Source: JADJPO01 sp963828555 (lineage in GTDB: Bacteria > Actinomycetota > Actinomycetes > Actinomycetales > Kineosporiaceae). From it: a stretch of 64,000 bases of DNA. Positions 8,341-18,362 of this stretch are shown in pieces. Every line of letters begins with the position of its first letter. Within the stretch, counting starts at the first letter, position 1. The DNA is taken from positions 1,550,001 through 1,614,000 of the forward strand of contig CAWHEL010000002.1 of assembly GCA_963828555.1 (NCBI GenBank). The letters are read 5' to 3'. A program made the position numbers and the translations under genes. The notes below the pieces were generated by a model. The model saw only the letters and a list, made by a program, of their open reading frames with translations. It was not told the DNA's origin and searched no databases.

Positions 8341-10097
8341 CCTGGACCCGCCTGGAGGGCGGCAGCGTCTCGGCGGACCTGACGCCGGGCCTGTCCGCAC
8401 GCATCGCCGACCCGCTGTGGATGCTTGCCCGGCAGTGGCAGGTGGGCGAGCTCGCCGGCGAGGACGCGGGGAGCCCGATGCTGACCACCGCTGTGGTGGA
8501 CCACCAGCCGGTGGGCGAGTTCCGGGTGGGCAAGGGAGTCGTCCAGGCACTCGAGGAGAACTCGACCCTGGAGGCGCAGATCGAGTGCGAGGACGTGTAC
8601 GCCGGGCCCAGTCGGCCGCGGCTGGCCGCCGTGCTGGGCGCGCACCTGCTGCGCCTGGCCGCGCAGGGTGGAGCAGATGCCGGTCTGACCAAGCGGTTGC
8701 GCCGCACCTACCGGCTCGCCGTGGTGCCTCCGACCGGGCTGCCGGATGACGTCCGCGACCCGCGCGGGAGCCTCGAGCTCGAACTGCTGGCCCGGCGCGC
8801 GTTCGACGGTCTGGCCCTGGCCGCGCACCTGCGCGCCGTCCTCGACGCGGCCGGCGCTCATGGTGCCCCTGCGCCACCGAAGCCCGTTGACCCGGCCCTC
8901 GGCGACGTGAGGGTGCCCGACAGCCTGGCGGCCCGATTCCTGGCCGACGCCGAATCCCTGGTCCAACGGCCGGGCGGTGGCGCGGTCTGGGACGTCGAAC
9001 GTCTCGAGTACCGCTTCTCCGTCGCCGCTCCTGCGTTCGCGGGCGGGACCGTGCTGACGGCCCAGGGCTACCCCGGCGGGCATCTCGACTGGTCCGACGT
9101 CGACGTCGCGCTCGCCCCGGACCCGCCGCTCGGGACCGGCGCCAGGAGTCAGCGGGTCCGCTCGGTGGCGGTGCCCGTGCAGTACCCGGGCATGCCGGCG
9201 AACCGGTTCTGGGAGATCGAGGACGGCGCGGTCTCGTGGGCCGACCTGGACGGCGGGCCGACCGATCTGGCCCGCTACCTGGTCGGGTCCTACGCGGTGC
9301 TGTTCGGTGACGACTGGTCGTTACTGGGGGTGGACCTGCCCCGCGGCAGCCTGACCCAGGTCCGGTCGGTCACCGTGCTCGATTCCTTCGGCCGCACGAT
9401 CGATGTGCCCGCGACCGCCGCCTCCGACCACGTGCGCGAAGGCGAGGCGCGTGCGTGGCGGTTCTGGGAGCTCTCCGGCGACCCGTCCCCGGCGCGCGGT
9501 GAGGCGCCGCTGCTGCTGCTGCCGGCGGCGCTGCCGCCGCACGAGCTGGGCCGCCCGGTGGAGGAGGTCTCGTTCCTGCGTGACGAGGTCGCCAACCTGG
9601 GTTGGGCGATGGAACGGGTAGTTGAGGCGCCGTCCGGACGGCGCGTGGTCCGCTCGGGTGGGCCGCGCCCGGATCCGGGTCAGGCGGCGCCCGCCGGGGA
9701 TGCCGGCGGGGCCTGGCGCTACGACCTGGCCACGCCTGTGCCGGCGAACGCGGTACCGCTGGTGCCGGTCCGGTTGAGCGAGACCGACCCCTCGATCCGG
9801 TTCCAGCGCGGGCGGATCGCCACCAGCGCGGACGGCAGCCGCGGCGCCGTCGGCCTGGTGCTGGTGCCCGACCGCCGTCTGCTGCTGCACGAGGAAGAGA
9901 TCCCCGGCGGCGGCATCCAGGTCTCGCGCGCCTGGGAGTCGTGCCGGGCTCCCGACGGCGGGCTGCTGCTGTGGATGAGCCGGCGTAAGCGCCCGGGCCG
10001 CGGGCCACGGGCTCCCGGGCTGCGCCACGACGTGGTGACGCCCACAACCGGCGGTGCCGCAGAGACCGGCGTAGAGCCCGACGGAGCCCCACCGTGA
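8337..10097 (+). CDS. Giant-operon protein 2, unknown function (LARQWQ-GE family)
   Basis: 586 aa. I chose the GTG at 8337 because it forms a GTGA overlap with the previous stop, GGAGGGGG lies just upstream, and the conserved sequence starts at once (VTWTRLEGG). The N-terminal motif ADPLWMLARQWQVGELAGED (residues 24-43) is its clearest hallmark. The same motif style occurs, as I recall, in uncharacterised proteins that neighbour gene 1 homologues. Later segments (YPGMPANRFWEIEDG, LLGVDLPRGSLTQVRSVTV, VSFLRDEVANLGWAMERVVE) suggest a folded mixed alpha/beta protein. No enzyme motif, membrane segment or signal peptide is evident. It overlaps gene 3 by GTGA (10094-10097). Confidence 0.8.
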   Translation: MTWTRLEGGSVSADLTPGLSARIADPLWMLARQWQVGELAGEDAGSPMLTTAVVDHQPVGEFRVGKGVVQALEENSTLEAQIECEDVYAGPSRPRLAAVLGAHLLRLAAQGGADAGLTKRLRRTYRLAVVPPTGLPDDVRDPRGSLELELLARRAFDGLALAAHLRAVLDAAGAHGAPAPPKPVDPALGDVRVPDSLAARFLADAESLVQRPGGGAVWDVERLEYRFSVAAPAFAGGTVLTAQGYPGGHLDWSDVDVALAPDPPLGTGARSQRVRSVAVPVQYPGMPANRFWEIEDGAVSWADLDGGPTDLARYLVGSYAVLFGDDWSLLGVDLPRGSLTQVRSVTVLDSFGRTIDVPATAASDHVREGEARAWRFWELSGDPSPARGEAPLLLLPAALPPHELGRPVEEVSFLRDEVANLGWAMERVVEAPSGRRVVRSGGPRPDPGQAAPAGDAGGAWRYDLATPVPANAVPLVPVRLSETDPSIRFQRGRIATSADGSRGAVGLVLVPDRRLLLHEEEIPGGGIQVSRAWESCRAPDGGLLLWMSRRKRPGRGPRAPGLRHDVVTPTTGGAAETGVEPDGAPP

Positions 10098-12478
10098 CGG
10101 GCGCGGCGTCCACCGAGGGTCTGCTCTGGGTCGAGTCGACCGACCCTCGGCCGACCACCCCGGGACAGGACCTGCACCTGGTCAGCGGCCTGCAGACGAG
10201 GCCCTGGCGCGAGGCAACGGTGGCGATGATCAGTGATGTGGTCCACGAGGCGCAGGCCCTCCCTGCCGGCTGGAGCATCGCCGTCACGACGCCCGACCTG
10301 ACGGGTCCCGGTGCGGCCGGGGTTGCCGTGGACGCGGTCACGGCCCAGATCCGGCTCGAGACGCTGGCCCCGCCGCCGCGCGTGCTCTCGTTCGTCGTCA
10401 CCGCCCAGTTGGTCGATCCCGCCGGCGCGGCCGTCGGTCCGCCGTTGCACCGCCGTGTGCACTGCCACGACACGGTGACGGCGGTATGGCTCACGCCCGA
10501 GCGGCTCGGCGTCCCACGTGCAGGGTCGACGCCCCGGCTGACTGTGCTGGCCCGGTTCGGCGATGGGGTGATCGGCGACATCACCAACTGGGTCACGCCT
10601 GCGCCCACGTCGTCCACCCCGATCTGGCACGTGCACCCGCCGCCCGCTGCGGGGCAGGTGCCCGTGCCGGCCCTGACCTGGGACCAGCGCTCGCTCGATC
10701 CCGGTGACGACGCCCCGTCGGTGTTCGTCGACTCGGGCTATCTCTGGCCCGGTTCGCTGGACCACGCCACCGGCATCGCAGCGACGGTCTCCTGGCCGGG
10801 CGGACCCACCCTGATCGGAGAGGCCACGGTCACCCCGATCCCGGGCTGGCCGACTGCCACCGCGGTGCGATTCGTGGACGGTCTCGGGTCGGACCCCGAC
10901 ACGATGACCCGCTGCGCCAACGTGCTCGTTCTGCCAGACGGTTTCCGGGAGCAGAGCGAGTTCGAGCACCTGGTCGACGACGTGGTGCGGATCCTGGGCC
11001 GTGACCCGTATCTGGCCCCTTTCCACCGGCTGACCGACGACATCAACTGGTTCCGCGCCTGGATACCCTCCGCCGAGGAGGGGGTCACCCGGCTGCGTCC
11101 GGTCGACCGCTACCCCGACCTGCCGTTCGTGCGATCCGCCAGCATGCCCACCCCCGCGCCCGGTCCTCTGGTTGAGACCGGTGACCCCGACAACCGTCCT
11201 TCAGGTTCTGGCCTGATCCTCCTCGACGAGCAGGACACGGTGTTCGGTGCGTGCTACGGATTCCACCCGCGGGCCCAAGGGCCCGAGGTCGACCGCTCCG
11301 TGGGGCTCAACGCCCGACGCCGGAGCGAGGAGGACGTCGACACCTTCCTCGGGACGTTGACCGGGGTGGCCGACGCGGATCGGCGATGGCGGTCGGGCGG
11401 CACCGACGACCGGTTCGTCGTGATGCTCTGCAGGATCAACGGCACCTTCGGCACCAACAGCCGACGTCGAGCGGGCGGACATCTCGTCTTCGTCGGCACC
11501 GGCGGTCCGGCCCTGGCGATCACGGAAGTGGGACAGGGATGGCGACCGGATTCGTTCCGGCTCCCTCCGCCGAACACGCTGGGCCTGGTCCGCGTCGTGG
11601 CCCATGAGATAGGGCACGCGCTCTGGCTGGGTGACGAGTACGCGCTCATCGAGCAGGAGGCTCCGGACCCGAACAGCGTGCGGGCGTTCGCGAACCTGCA
11701 ACCACGAGTGGATCTCGAGCGACCCGACCATCGTTTGGACGCTCAGCGGATCGTCTGGGCCTGGCCTCGACTGCTGCACGCCTGCCTGCTCACCACGAGC
11801 GCCGCGATCGAGGCCGATCGGATCACGGTGACCCTGGACGCTGCTCAGGCGGCGGGCCTCGCCGTGGGTGACACCGTGAGGTTGCGTACCCGACCCCTCG
11901 TCTCGGCGTTCACCTCGCCACCCCTGGTGATCAGCTTGATGGAGGACCTGGGGGCCGCCGAAGGGATCGGCTCATCTCGTGTCGTTCTGGAACCCGCTGC
12001 GGAGCAATCCGTTCCACCGGGACCCTTTCCGCCCGGGAGCCTGTTGATCGTTCCCCAGCGCGACGCGGACGGCAACGATGTGGGTCTGGTCGTACCCGAG
12101 GTGATCGATCACATCGACCTCCGCTCCAACCCGCTGAACGCGGCTGCCGACGACGCGGACAACCGAGCCTGCATCCCGACCGCCACCAACGTCGACGTCG
12201 TCCCGGCCACCAATCCGCCGCCAGGACTACCACCCGGCGCGCTGACACAGCACATCGCCGGACTGTGGGAGGGCGGCGCCGAGTACACCTGCGGTGTCTA
12301 CCACCCCACGGGGGCCTGCATGATGAGCGGCACCTCGATGTACCCGGAGCACACCGGGGCACATCCGCGGTTCTGTGCGGTATGCCGCTACATCCTGATC
12401 GACGAGCTGGCGCCGCACCTGCACCCCGTCGTGGATGCCGACTACGACGGCTGGCCCTCGGCGGTGAGCGCACCATGA
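10094..12478 (+). CDS. M64-like zinc metalloprotease A
   Basis: 794 aa, predicted zinc peptidase. The active-site motif HEIGHALWLGDEY places His504, Glu505 and His508, and the following GDEY supplies a likely third ligand. This fits the IgA-peptidase M64-type arrangement. An upstream conserved block NVLVLPDGF with a downstream Asn-Trp-Phe segment is also typical of that group. The C-terminus has a Cys-rich module: CGVYHPTGACMM followed by FCAVCRYILIDEL. The N-terminal ~270 residues are beta-rich and lack a signal peptide. Closely related in order and motifs to the next gene, so the pair arose by tandem duplication. Starts at a GTG in a GTGA overlap and ends in an ATGA overlap. The substrate is unknown, and processing of other subunits of the operon is a hypothesis. 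Confidence 0.85.
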   Translation: MTGAASTEGLLWVESTDPRPTTPGQDLHLVSGLQTRPWREATVAMISDVVHEAQALPAGWSIAVTTPDLTGPGAAGVAVDAVTAQIRLETLAPPPRVLSFVVTAQLVDPAGAAVGPPLHRRVHCHDTVTAVWLTPERLGVPRAGSTPRLTVLARFGDGVIGDITNWVTPAPTSSTPIWHVHPPPAAGQVPVPALTWDQRSLDPGDDAPSVFVDSGYLWPGSLDHATGIAATVSWPGGPTLIGEATVTPIPGWPTATAVRFVDGLGSDPDTMTRCANVLVLPDGFREQSEFEHLVDDVVRILGRDPYLAPFHRLTDDINWFRAWIPSAEEGVTRLRPVDRYPDLPFVRSASMPTPAPGPLVETGDPDNRPSGSGLILLDEQDTVFGACYGFHPRAQGPEVDRSVGLNARRRSEEDVDTFLGTLTGVADADRRWRSGGTDDRFVVMLCRINGTFGTNSRRRAGGHLVFVGTGGPALAITEVGQGWRPDSFRLPPPNTLGLVRVVAHEIGHALWLGDEYALIEQEAPDPNSVRAFANLQPRVDLERPDHRLDAQRIVWAWPRLLHACLLTTSAAIEADRITVTLDAAQAAGLAVGDTVRLRTRPLVSAFTSPPLVISLMEDLGAAEGIGSSRVVLEPAAEQSVPPGPFPPGSLLIVPQRDADGNDVGLVVPEVIDHIDLRSNPLNAAADDADNRACIPTATNVDVVPATNPPPGLPPGALTQHIAGLWEGGAEYTCGVYHPTGACMMSGTSMYPEHTGAHPRFCAVCRYILIDELAPHLHPVVDADYDGWPSAVSAP

Positions 12479-14871
12479 CCGACGGGTTGTTCTGGCCGGG
12501 TCCGGCCGCCGAGCAGGACCTGCACCTGACCGTGGGGTTGTCCAGCGGCCGCCTGGACCAGCGGATCTACGCCGACATCGGGGGCATCCCGGTGCAGGGC
12601 GACGACCTCACGGCACCGCACGCGCTGGCCTTCCTGTTCCCGCCTCAGGACGACCCGGCGTTGTGGCAGGGGATCACCGTGGATCCGGTGAGCGGGCGGG
12701 TCAGCGTGCCCGGACCGCTCCCCCCGGACGGCGATGATCGGGTGCTGCAGATCGACGTCGAGATCCGCCTGCGGCACGCCACGAGCGGCGATGTGGGAAA
12801 CCCGCTGTTCGTCAAGATCTGGATCCACGACCGGCTCGAGCAGGTGTGGCTCACCCCAAGCACGTTGACCGTGCACGAACTCCAGCACCAGCCCAGTCGA
12901 TTGCGGCCCATCGCGCGGTTCTGGAACGGCCCGGTCCCGTTCACGGCCGACGTCACGGCGTGGCTGCCGTGGTGGCGGCCGCTGGCCGGCGATGAGGGCT
13001 TCGCCGAGGCGATCGGGGAGACGGTGCCCTTGATCACCTGGTCGGCGACGGGGGTCGTCGCGGTGGAAGAGGGCACCGGCCGAACCAATGCGGTGGCCAC
13101 CGGAACCGGAACGGTGACTGCTGCCACCCGCCTGCCGGGGGTTGCGCCGGCCACCGCCGCGCTGGACGCCGTCACCTCGTGGTCGACCCCGACCCGCGCG
13201 GAGTTTCGCGGCGGCGCCGGCCAGTCGCTCGTCGAGAACGTGGCGAACATCCTGTTCCTGCCCGACGGCTTCCTGGCCGAGGACGAGGAGCTCTTCCGCA
13301 CCCTCATGGACGGTCTGGTCCGCACGCTGCTCCAGGAGCCGCACCTGGAGCCGTTGCCCCTGCTCGCCGACCAGGTGAACTACTGGATCGCCTGGGTGCC
13401 GTCGCCCCGGCGCGGGATCAGCCACCTGCGGGAGGGGCTGCTGCAGATGAACGACCACCACTTCGGCGAGTTCGGGGACCGGACCTCGATCACGGCCCCC
13501 CGTGTGGAGATTGGGCAGGCCGAACTCGACCAGGGCCGCCAGGAGGTACTCAACCTCAACGACACCGCCTTCCACCTGGCTCGGGGTGAGCGTCGCCGTG
13601 CCCGTGCCCGGCAGGTCAACAGGGCGACCGTGATCGATGAGGAGCTCCTCGATCCCAGCGACTTCGACGCCTTCCTGGCCGCCCTGACCGATCCCCAGGC
13701 CCCGGCCGTCGGCCGGCGGTGGGCCTCTGGAGGATCGGACCAGGCCAACGTCGTGATCGTGGGGTTGTCGTCGCTGGACGGGGGGGCGAACGCCCTCTCC
13801 GGGGGTCGGCCGCTCTCGACGCTCACGACCGGCGAGATCGACACCGTTCCGGTGCATGTGGTCGCCGCCGGTGTCGACATCGGACTCGACGTGGTGCCGG
13901 CCGTCAAACCGTCGCTGAGTCTGGCGGCGCTGGTCGCCCACGAGTTGGGGCACTCCTGGGGGCTCGGCGACGAGTACACCGAGCTGGGTTGGTCGGCCAG
14001 CACGGCGTCTCCCAATCTGCAGACCCGGGCCGAGGTGTCCGACCCGGGATCAGGGCGTCTGGACGGCGCACGGGTGCGCTGGAACTGGCCCCGGCTGGAC
14101 GCCGCCGCGGTGCTCACCGCGGCGCCCGAACCGTCCGACCAGCCCTTGGAGCCGGGCGATGCCTCGTGGCAGCTCGGACGGGTGATGGTCACCGTGACCG
14201 CGGACCAGGCCAGCCCATTCGCCGTCGGCGACCTGGTCCGGGTGCGGACCCGGCCGCTGCTGACCGCGGTGACCTCGGCACAGCATCGGGTGACCGTCAT
14301 CGCGCGCCGGGCCGAGGACGACGCGGTCGAACTGGAGGCCGTGAACGGGACCACCGACCTGCTCGAACCGTCGGGTCTGGTGCCGTTCACGGCGGGTAGC
14401 GTACTGATTCTCCCGCGTCTGGACGACGAGCCAGGCCCGGTCACCGCCGAGGCCTCGCTGATGCACCCAGCCGTCCGCGACCACGTGAGCGCGACGTCCA
14501 ATCCGCTCAACGCCGCGGCCGGCGCACCCTCCGACCGCGCTTGCGTCGACACCGAGGTGCGGGCATCCCCGGTGTTCGCCACGAACCTCCCGCCCGGCCT
14601 GACCGTGCCGGGCGGCAGACCCTCCTGGCAACTGGTCGGCCTCTTCGAGGGCGGTGGCCGGGCCTCGTGCGGGGTCTATCACGCGGCCGGCGGCTGCATG
14701 ATGAACAGCCGGACGGGCCTGAGCGAGGACGGGTCCGGCGTCGTCGCCACCCCCTTCTGTCCGGTGTGCAGGTATGCCCTGATCGACCTGCTGCACCCGC
14801 CGATGCATCCCGCGGTCGACCAGTTGTACGACGCGATCTACCCGGTGCTCGATCAGGGAGGTACGCCATGA
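12475..14871 (+). CDS. M64-like zinc metalloprotease B (paralogue of A)
   Basis: 798 aa. The zinc motif HELGHSWGLGDEY puts His489, Glu490 and His493 in the same place relative to the ends as in protease A. Shared landmarks in the same order are an N-terminal QDLHL...VGL segment, VWLTP, NILFLPDGF, an Asn-Tyr-Trp-Ile-Ala-Trp-Val-Pro segment, and the C-terminal CGVYHAAGGCMM / FCPVCRYALIDLL module. The ATG at 12475 overlaps the previous stop by ATGA, and gene 5 starts in an ATGA overlap at 14868. Both copies keep all catalytic residues, which argues for retained and probably different specificities. No signal peptide. Confidence 0.85.
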   Translation: MTDGLFWPGPAAEQDLHLTVGLSSGRLDQRIYADIGGIPVQGDDLTAPHALAFLFPPQDDPALWQGITVDPVSGRVSVPGPLPPDGDDRVLQIDVEIRLRHATSGDVGNPLFVKIWIHDRLEQVWLTPSTLTVHELQHQPSRLRPIARFWNGPVPFTADVTAWLPWWRPLAGDEGFAEAIGETVPLITWSATGVVAVEEGTGRTNAVATGTGTVTAATRLPGVAPATAALDAVTSWSTPTRAEFRGGAGQSLVENVANILFLPDGFLAEDEELFRTLMDGLVRTLLQEPHLEPLPLLADQVNYWIAWVPSPRRGISHLREGLLQMNDHHFGEFGDRTSITAPRVEIGQAELDQGRQEVLNLNDTAFHLARGERRRARARQVNRATVIDEELLDPSDFDAFLAALTDPQAPAVGRRWASGGSDQANVVIVGLSSLDGGANALSGGRPLSTLTTGEIDTVPVHVVAAGVDIGLDVVPAVKPSLSLAALVAHELGHSWGLGDEYTELGWSASTASPNLQTRAEVSDPGSGRLDGARVRWNWPRLDAAAVLTAAPEPSDQPLEPGDASWQLGRVMVTVTADQASPFAVGDLVRVRTRPLLTAVTSAQHRVTVIARRAEDDAVELEAVNGTTDLLEPSGLVPFTAGSVLILPRLDDEPGPVTAEASLMHPAVRDHVSATSNPLNAAAGAPSDRACVDTEVRASPVFATNLPPGLTVPGGRPSWQLVGLFEGGGRASCGVYHAAGGCMMNSRTGLSEDGSGVVATPFCPVCRYALIDLLHPPMHPAVDQLYDAIYPVLDQGGTP

Positions 14872-17800
14872 GTGCAGACACCCTGCTCGGGATCGTGCGA
14901 ACGCTGTCCGGTGCGCTCGCACCCTTGGCGACGGTGCTCCGTGACCCGGTGGCCTTCCGGCGTGTCATGTGGCGGATCGGTTGGGATGCACCGGTTCTCC
15001 CGGCGGAGTACCTGGTGGTGGCGGACGCCGTGGACGGCGTCGTCGAGGTGGTCGAGGACCTGTCTGACGGAGCCGACCTGCTCGATGTGCTGGCGGCCGT
15101 GGAGGTGATCGGCGGGCTCTACCGAACCCTCGACGGCCTGCCTGCTACTCCGCCGGGCCTGGACGCCGGAGAGTTCACGTCGGAGGCCGGCCAACGCCTG
15201 GTCGAGTATCTGCTCAGCGAGTACCTGCTGCGGAACCGTCCGGGCACCTACCGGTTGCTCGAGCTGCTCGGGGTGATCTCGGTCGAGCGGATGCCCGCCG
15301 GCCCGGGCCGGTCCGCAGTCCCCCGGACCCGGTTCGACTGGGCGGCACTCCCCGATCGGCTGGCACACCTGGACCGGGTTCCTGCCGACGTCTTCGGTTG
15401 GGCGGGTGAGGGTTTCGACCATGCCGAGCTGCAGCGGATCCTGCTGGGCGCGGCGCTCGGCGTCGGCCTGTCCGGCACTCTCGACGCGATCGGCACCAGC
15501 TACAGCACGGCGGTCCAGAACGGTGGTCAGGGCACGCCCACGGGCCCGATCCAGCACGGCATCACCATCCATGTCGCCGAGGTGCGCATCGACGGCGTGC
15601 CGTTCCTGGTCGGCCTCAGCCTGACCGACCTTCCGGCCGAGGGCGCGCAGTTGCCGGGGATCCTGCTCCGCCCGATCCTGCCGGTCGACCTCGGTGAGCT
15701 GCCCGATCCGGTCGTGCTCCGCCCGGGCTGGACCCTGGAACTCGTTCCCGGAACTGACCTCTCGGCCGAGCTGGCGCTGCTGGTCCGGCCCGGGTCGGTC
15801 GAGGCACGCTACCCGTTTGCCGACGGGGTCACCATGCCCGAGAGCGGGTTCGGTGTCGTGCTGCGGTTCGCCCCCGACACCCCGATCGCCCTGTTCGGTG
15901 CCGCTGGCACCAGCCGGCTGGAACTCGGCGCAGCCGACGTCGGGCTGCACGTCGACGTGACCGGCGTCGACCTCGACCTGCGGGTGAGCGCGGCTCTCGA
16001 CCCGCTGACCCTGGTGCTGACCACCGCCGGCACAGACTCGTTCCTCGGTGGCCTGCTGGGCGACGCGCAGGCGCGGGTGGACCTGCCGTTCGCGCTCACC
16101 TGGTCCACGCGCACCGGGCTGGACGTCGCGGCCGGCCTGGGAGTCGAAGTGCACCTGCCGGTCGGACTGGACCTCGGATGGCTGCTGGTCGACAGCCTCG
16201 ACCTGGGCCTGGAACTCGTCGCGGGCGAAGGAGTTCCAGCCAGCCTGGTCGGCTACGTCACGGCCACGTTCTCCGGGGCGATCGGCCCGGTCGTCTTCAC
16301 GGTCGAGCGGCTCGGAGCCGAACTCACCGCACTGTTCACCGATGGCAACGCCGGCCCGGTGGACCTGCGGTTCGGGGTGCGCTGGCCTACCGGCCTGGGT
16401 CTCGGGGTGGACGCCGAGGGTGTGGTCAGCGGCGGCGGGTTCCTCTCCATCGATCGTGAGAGCGGCCGCTACGCCGGGGTCGCGCAGCTCTCCATTCTCG
16501 GCATTGGGCTGACCGCGGTCGGGATCGTGGAGACCCAACTGCCCGGCTACGCCGAGGGGTGGTCCTGCTTCCTGTCGGTGATGGCCGACTTCACGCCCAT
16601 CGCCCTGCCCTTCGCGTTCACCCTCAACGGGGTGGGCGGTTTCATGGGCCTGCACCGCACCATGGATCCGGACGCGCTCGCGCTCGGCGTGCGGGAAGGA
16701 CGCATCGAGAGCCTGCTCTTCCCCAGAGACCCGCTGGCAGATGCGGCGAGGATCATCGCCGACATCGGCGAGTTCTTCCCCTCGACGCAGGGCCAGCACA
16801 CCTTCGGTGCGATGGTGAAGATCGGCTGGGGGCCGGGCCCGTTGCTGACCGCCGAGGTCGGCGTCATGCTGAGCCTGCCCGATGTGCTGATCGGGGTCGT
16901 CGGTGAGCTCTCGGTCGTGCTGCCGGTGCCGCAGGCCCCGGTGCTCGAGCTGCACATGGGCGTGGTCGGCGTCCTCGACGTGGCTGCGGCGACCCTGTCG
17001 GTGATGGCGTCGATCTACGACTCCCAGATCGTGGGCATCCCGCTGTCGGGCGACATGGCCATGTACGTCAGCCTGGGCGCCCAGCCGTACTTCCTGTTCA
17101 GCGTCGGCGGCTACGCGCAAGGGTGGACCCCACCGGCCTCGCTGCCCTCCTCGATGCGCGACCTACGCCGTATGGCGGCCTCCCTCGACCTCGGCGAGGC
17201 CTTCGACATCGGCATCGACGCCTACTTCGCCCTGACCCCGAACACCCTGCAGTTCGGCTCCTCGGTGCACGCGGCACTGAGCTTCCACGAAGTCGGCGTG
17301 GACTTCATCGCCGAGGGCTCGTTCTCCTTCGACGTGCAGTTCACCTTCAACCCGTTCTCGCTCACCGCGGTCATGTCGGCCTCGGTCGTGGTGCGGGTCG
17401 GCGGCGAGCCGCTGCTCGACGTGTCGGTCACCCTGCGCCTGGAGGGGCCCGAGCCCTGGTACGCCACCGGCGTCGGCACCTTCCGCTTCCTCGGCTTCGA
17501 CGTGCACATCAACCTCGCGGTGGGCAGCCCACCCGGCACGGAGGCCGACCCGACTGTCGGACTGTGGCCGCTGCTCGAGGCGGCGCTCGCCTCCCCCGAG
17601 GCCTGGACGACGCCCGCCGCCGACGGCACGCCGACCGAGGTGAGCCTGCGCGCGTTCGACCCGGTGGCCGAGGCCGGGCTGTGGCTGGCCCCGCAGGCGG
17701 CCGTCGAGGTGCGCCAGCCTGTGCTGCCCCTGAACCGGCTGCTCGAGGTCTACGGCTCGTCGGTGCCCGCGGGCGAGGACCGGTTCGACATCGACGACGC

Positions 17801-18362
17801 CGGCCTGGACGACGGCGCCCCCTCGCCCTACACCGTGGTGCGGGAGTGGTTCGCGCCGGCGCAGTACACCGCGCTGACCCCCGCGGAGCGACTCGCGGCG
17901 CCGTCCTTCGAGGAGATGGACGCCGGCGTGACCCTCGCCGCCGCGGGCTACGCCGTGCCGCTGGACGGCGACGACCTCGCCGCGGTGACGGCCGGACACG
18001 AGGAGGCCGTCCTGGAGGCGGACGCGCCGAGCCGCTGGGTCGCCGTCCGCGACGTCGGTGACCTGGCCGCCTTGGCCTGGACCGGCCGGTCGGCGCTCGC
18101 CGCCCCTGGCGGGACCGGCTCAGCCGACCGGTACTCGGTCGCCTACCCGATCTCGCCGCTGCGGGTGGACTCGACCCGGTTCACCCTCGTTCGCGACCTC
18201 GACGCCGCGTCGTCGCCAGCGGTGCGCGACGTACCGGCACGGCGGGCCGAGGGTGGCTGGGCCTTCGCCGACGTGGCCGCCGGCCGCCGGGCAACTTCGG
18301 GATCGGCAGGGCGCGTGCGGATCGTGCCCACCACGGCCGCCGCGACCGGGAGGATGTCGTGA
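14868..18362 (+). CDS. DUF6603-like giant beta-rich protein
   Basis: 1164 aa from the coupled ATG at 14868. Residues 1-110 are helical. A long stretch (about 220-930) then consists of repeating short beta-strand units with alternating hydrophobics, such as LNGVGGFMGLHRTMDPDAL near residue 592, PLLTAEVGVMLSLPDVLIGV and FGSSVHAALSFHEVGVDFIA. This looks like the DUF6603 type of large bacterial protein, and the pattern suggests a beta-helix or barrel-like lipid- or surface-binding fold. The final ~230 residues are Ala/Asp-rich and less ordered. No signal peptide. Ends in a GTGA overlap with gene 6. The family assignment is from memory and moderate. The function is unknown. Confidence 0.75.
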   Translation: MSADTLLGIVRTLSGALAPLATVLRDPVAFRRVMWRIGWDAPVLPAEYLVVADAVDGVVEVVEDLSDGADLLDVLAAVEVIGGLYRTLDGLPATPPGLDAGEFTSEAGQRLVEYLLSEYLLRNRPGTYRLLELLGVISVERMPAGPGRSAVPRTRFDWAALPDRLAHLDRVPADVFGWAGEGFDHAELQRILLGAALGVGLSGTLDAIGTSYSTAVQNGGQGTPTGPIQHGITIHVAEVRIDGVPFLVGLSLTDLPAEGAQLPGILLRPILPVDLGELPDPVVLRPGWTLELVPGTDLSAELALLVRPGSVEARYPFADGVTMPESGFGVVLRFAPDTPIALFGAAGTSRLELGAADVGLHVDVTGVDLDLRVSAALDPLTLVLTTAGTDSFLGGLLGDAQARVDLPFALTWSTRTGLDVAAGLGVEVHLPVGLDLGWLLVDSLDLGLELVAGEGVPASLVGYVTATFSGAIGPVVFTVERLGAELTALFTDGNAGPVDLRFGVRWPTGLGLGVDAEGVVSGGGFLSIDRESGRYAGVAQLSILGIGLTAVGIVETQLPGYAEGWSCFLSVMADFTPIALPFAFTLNGVGGFMGLHRTMDPDALALGVREGRIESLLFPRDPLADAARIIADIGEFFPSTQGQHTFGAMVKIGWGPGPLLTAEVGVMLSLPDVLIGVVGELSVVLPVPQAPVLELHMGVVGVLDVAAATLSVMASIYDSQIVGIPLSGDMAMYVSLGAQPYFLFSVGGYAQGWTPPASLPSSMRDLRRMAASLDLGEAFDIGIDAYFALTPNTLQFGSSVHAALSFHEVGVDFIAEGSFSFDVQFTFNPFSLTAVMSASVVVRVGGEPLLDVSVTLRLEGPEPWYATGVGTFRFLGFDVHINLAVGSPPGTEADPTVGLWPLLEAALASPEAWTTPAADGTPTEVSLRAFDPVAEAGLWLAPQAAVEVRQPVLPLNRLLEVYGSSVPAGEDRFDIDDAGLDDGAPSPYTVVREWFAPAQYTALTPAERLAAPSFEEMDAGVTLAAAGYAVPLDGDDLAAVTAGHEEAVLEADAPSRWVAVRDVGDLAALAWTGRSALAAPGGTGSADRYSVAYPISPLRVDSTRFTLVRDLDAASSPAVRDVPARRAEGGWAFADVAAGRRATSGSAGRVRIVPTTAAATGRMS

